Shown here piece after piece: positions 15,845-16,253 of a stretch of 16,253 nt of DNA. Made by a program: the position numbers and the translations under genes. Below the pieces are notes generated by a model that did no database searches, was not told the DNA's origin, and was given only the letters and a program-made list of their open reading frames with translations. This DNA comes from Cephalothrix simula (taxonomy: Eukaryota; Nemertea; Palaeonemertea; Archinemertea; Cephalotrichidae), in the NCBI GenBank assembly GCA_035591015.1, contig JAXIUW010007786.1, positions 1 through 16,253 of the forward strand, given 5' to 3'. Numbering within the stretch: the first letter of the stretch is position 1; each line of letters begins with the position of its first letter.

Positions 15845-16187
15845 GCTTACATCCTTTACTTTTGACAACCGGAACGTACTGAGGACTAGATTTTCGATCA
15901 ATTAACGATTTAAACGAATCTGCGCGCACTGCTGCGCGGATCATGTAGATGTAGGTGCAGGTGTGGGCGTTCCCCCTCCGTACGTACCTTTATGGCAAAA
16001 TTAAATTAAACAATTGTTGAATAACACCAATTATATTTGGTCATATATGGAATAACTTATGTGTATCCCATTCATTTACTTCTGATGTGTCATCTCATTC
16101 AATTTTTCTATCTCGAAATACTTTTCTACCTTTTTTCATATGTTCTTTCATGTCTCCCATAACTAGCATTTAGCTTTTTTTTATCAT
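15845..16187 (+). repeat. Dispersed repeat family A, copy 2
   Basis: The head cttacatcctttacttttgac then aaccggaacgtactgaggac (15846-15887), the core gtaggtgcaggtgtgggcg and gttccccctccgtacgtacc (15951-15989), and the 3' part cttttctaccttttttcata then catgtctcccataac (about 16125-16164) correspond to 2285-2590. It begins about 12 bases after family B copy 2 ends, giving a head-to-tail B-A arrangement. Between head and core it carries a GC-rich insert, tgcgcgcactgctgcgcgga (15921-15940), absent from copy 1. Confidence 0.88.
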
Positions 16188-16232
16188 GTTATATAGCAGA
16201 AGTTATTGAAATATGAAGTTTTATTGTTTGAA

Positions 16233-16247
16233 AACGCCTGAGGCGTT
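16233..16247. promoter_or_regulatory. 15-bp palindrome AACGCCTGAGGCGTT (AP-2-like)
   Basis: A perfect inverted repeat, AACGCC-TGA-GGCGTT. Its centre GCCTGAGGC fits the AP-2 (TFAP2) palindromic consensus. It lies at the very end of the window, so its context cannot be judged. A short stem-loop in a transcript is an equally good reading. Confidence 0.35.
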
Positions 16248-16253
16248 AACTTA

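Overview
This window looks like AT-rich non-coding nuclear DNA from a eukaryote, most likely an invertebrate animal. By eye it is about two thirds A+T. I found no recognisable protein-coding gene, rRNA, tRNA, CRISPR array or bacterial operon on either strand. The longest open frame (2679-3059) has no recognisable domain and starts with TTG. Chance frames of that length are expected in 16 kb of such sequence. The evidence for an animal is indirect: short-unit tandem arrays, fold-back (MITE-like) elements, diverged dispersed repeats, and vertebrate/invertebrate-type factor sites (RFX X-box, CRE, ETS, YY1-like, E-box, AP-2). I cannot name the species.

Layout. 1-298: an overlapping RFX/CRE site and two E2F-like direct repeats, then ten copies of a 23-bp near-palindromic unit. 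299-2284: unique sequence with a hairpin cluster (1141-1265) and a T/G-rich GGAGATTTTTT tract (1391-1586). 2285-3610: a copy of dispersed family A, unique sequence rich in CGGAA, and two small family A fragments in opposite orientations. 3611-6480: mostly unique, with a 19-bp tandem array at 5654-5772. 6484-6845: a 362-bp element with long inverted arms. 6846-9300: unique sequence with a 55-bp palindrome, several other inverted repeats and two of the four perfect TGACGTCA palindromes. 9600-9940: a slightly more GC-rich island with ETS and ATGGCGG motifs. 10778-11213: a 14-base G run, a diverged minisatellite based on a 31-bp TGTACGC unit, and a family B tail. 11493-13338: a fold-back, nested inverted repeats and an exact 44-bp duplication. 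14005-16187: family B copies at 14005 and 15597, the second directly followed by a family A copy.

The main unexplained signal is the A/B dispersed family. Its members share a GC-rich core (gcaggtgtgggcg followed by gttccccctccgtac) and carry different 3' parts. One B tail is joined to the minisatellite. No genes can be seen working together; the window is best read as intergenic or intronic sequence shaped by non-autonomous repeats. All motif-level regulatory calls are pattern matches only.
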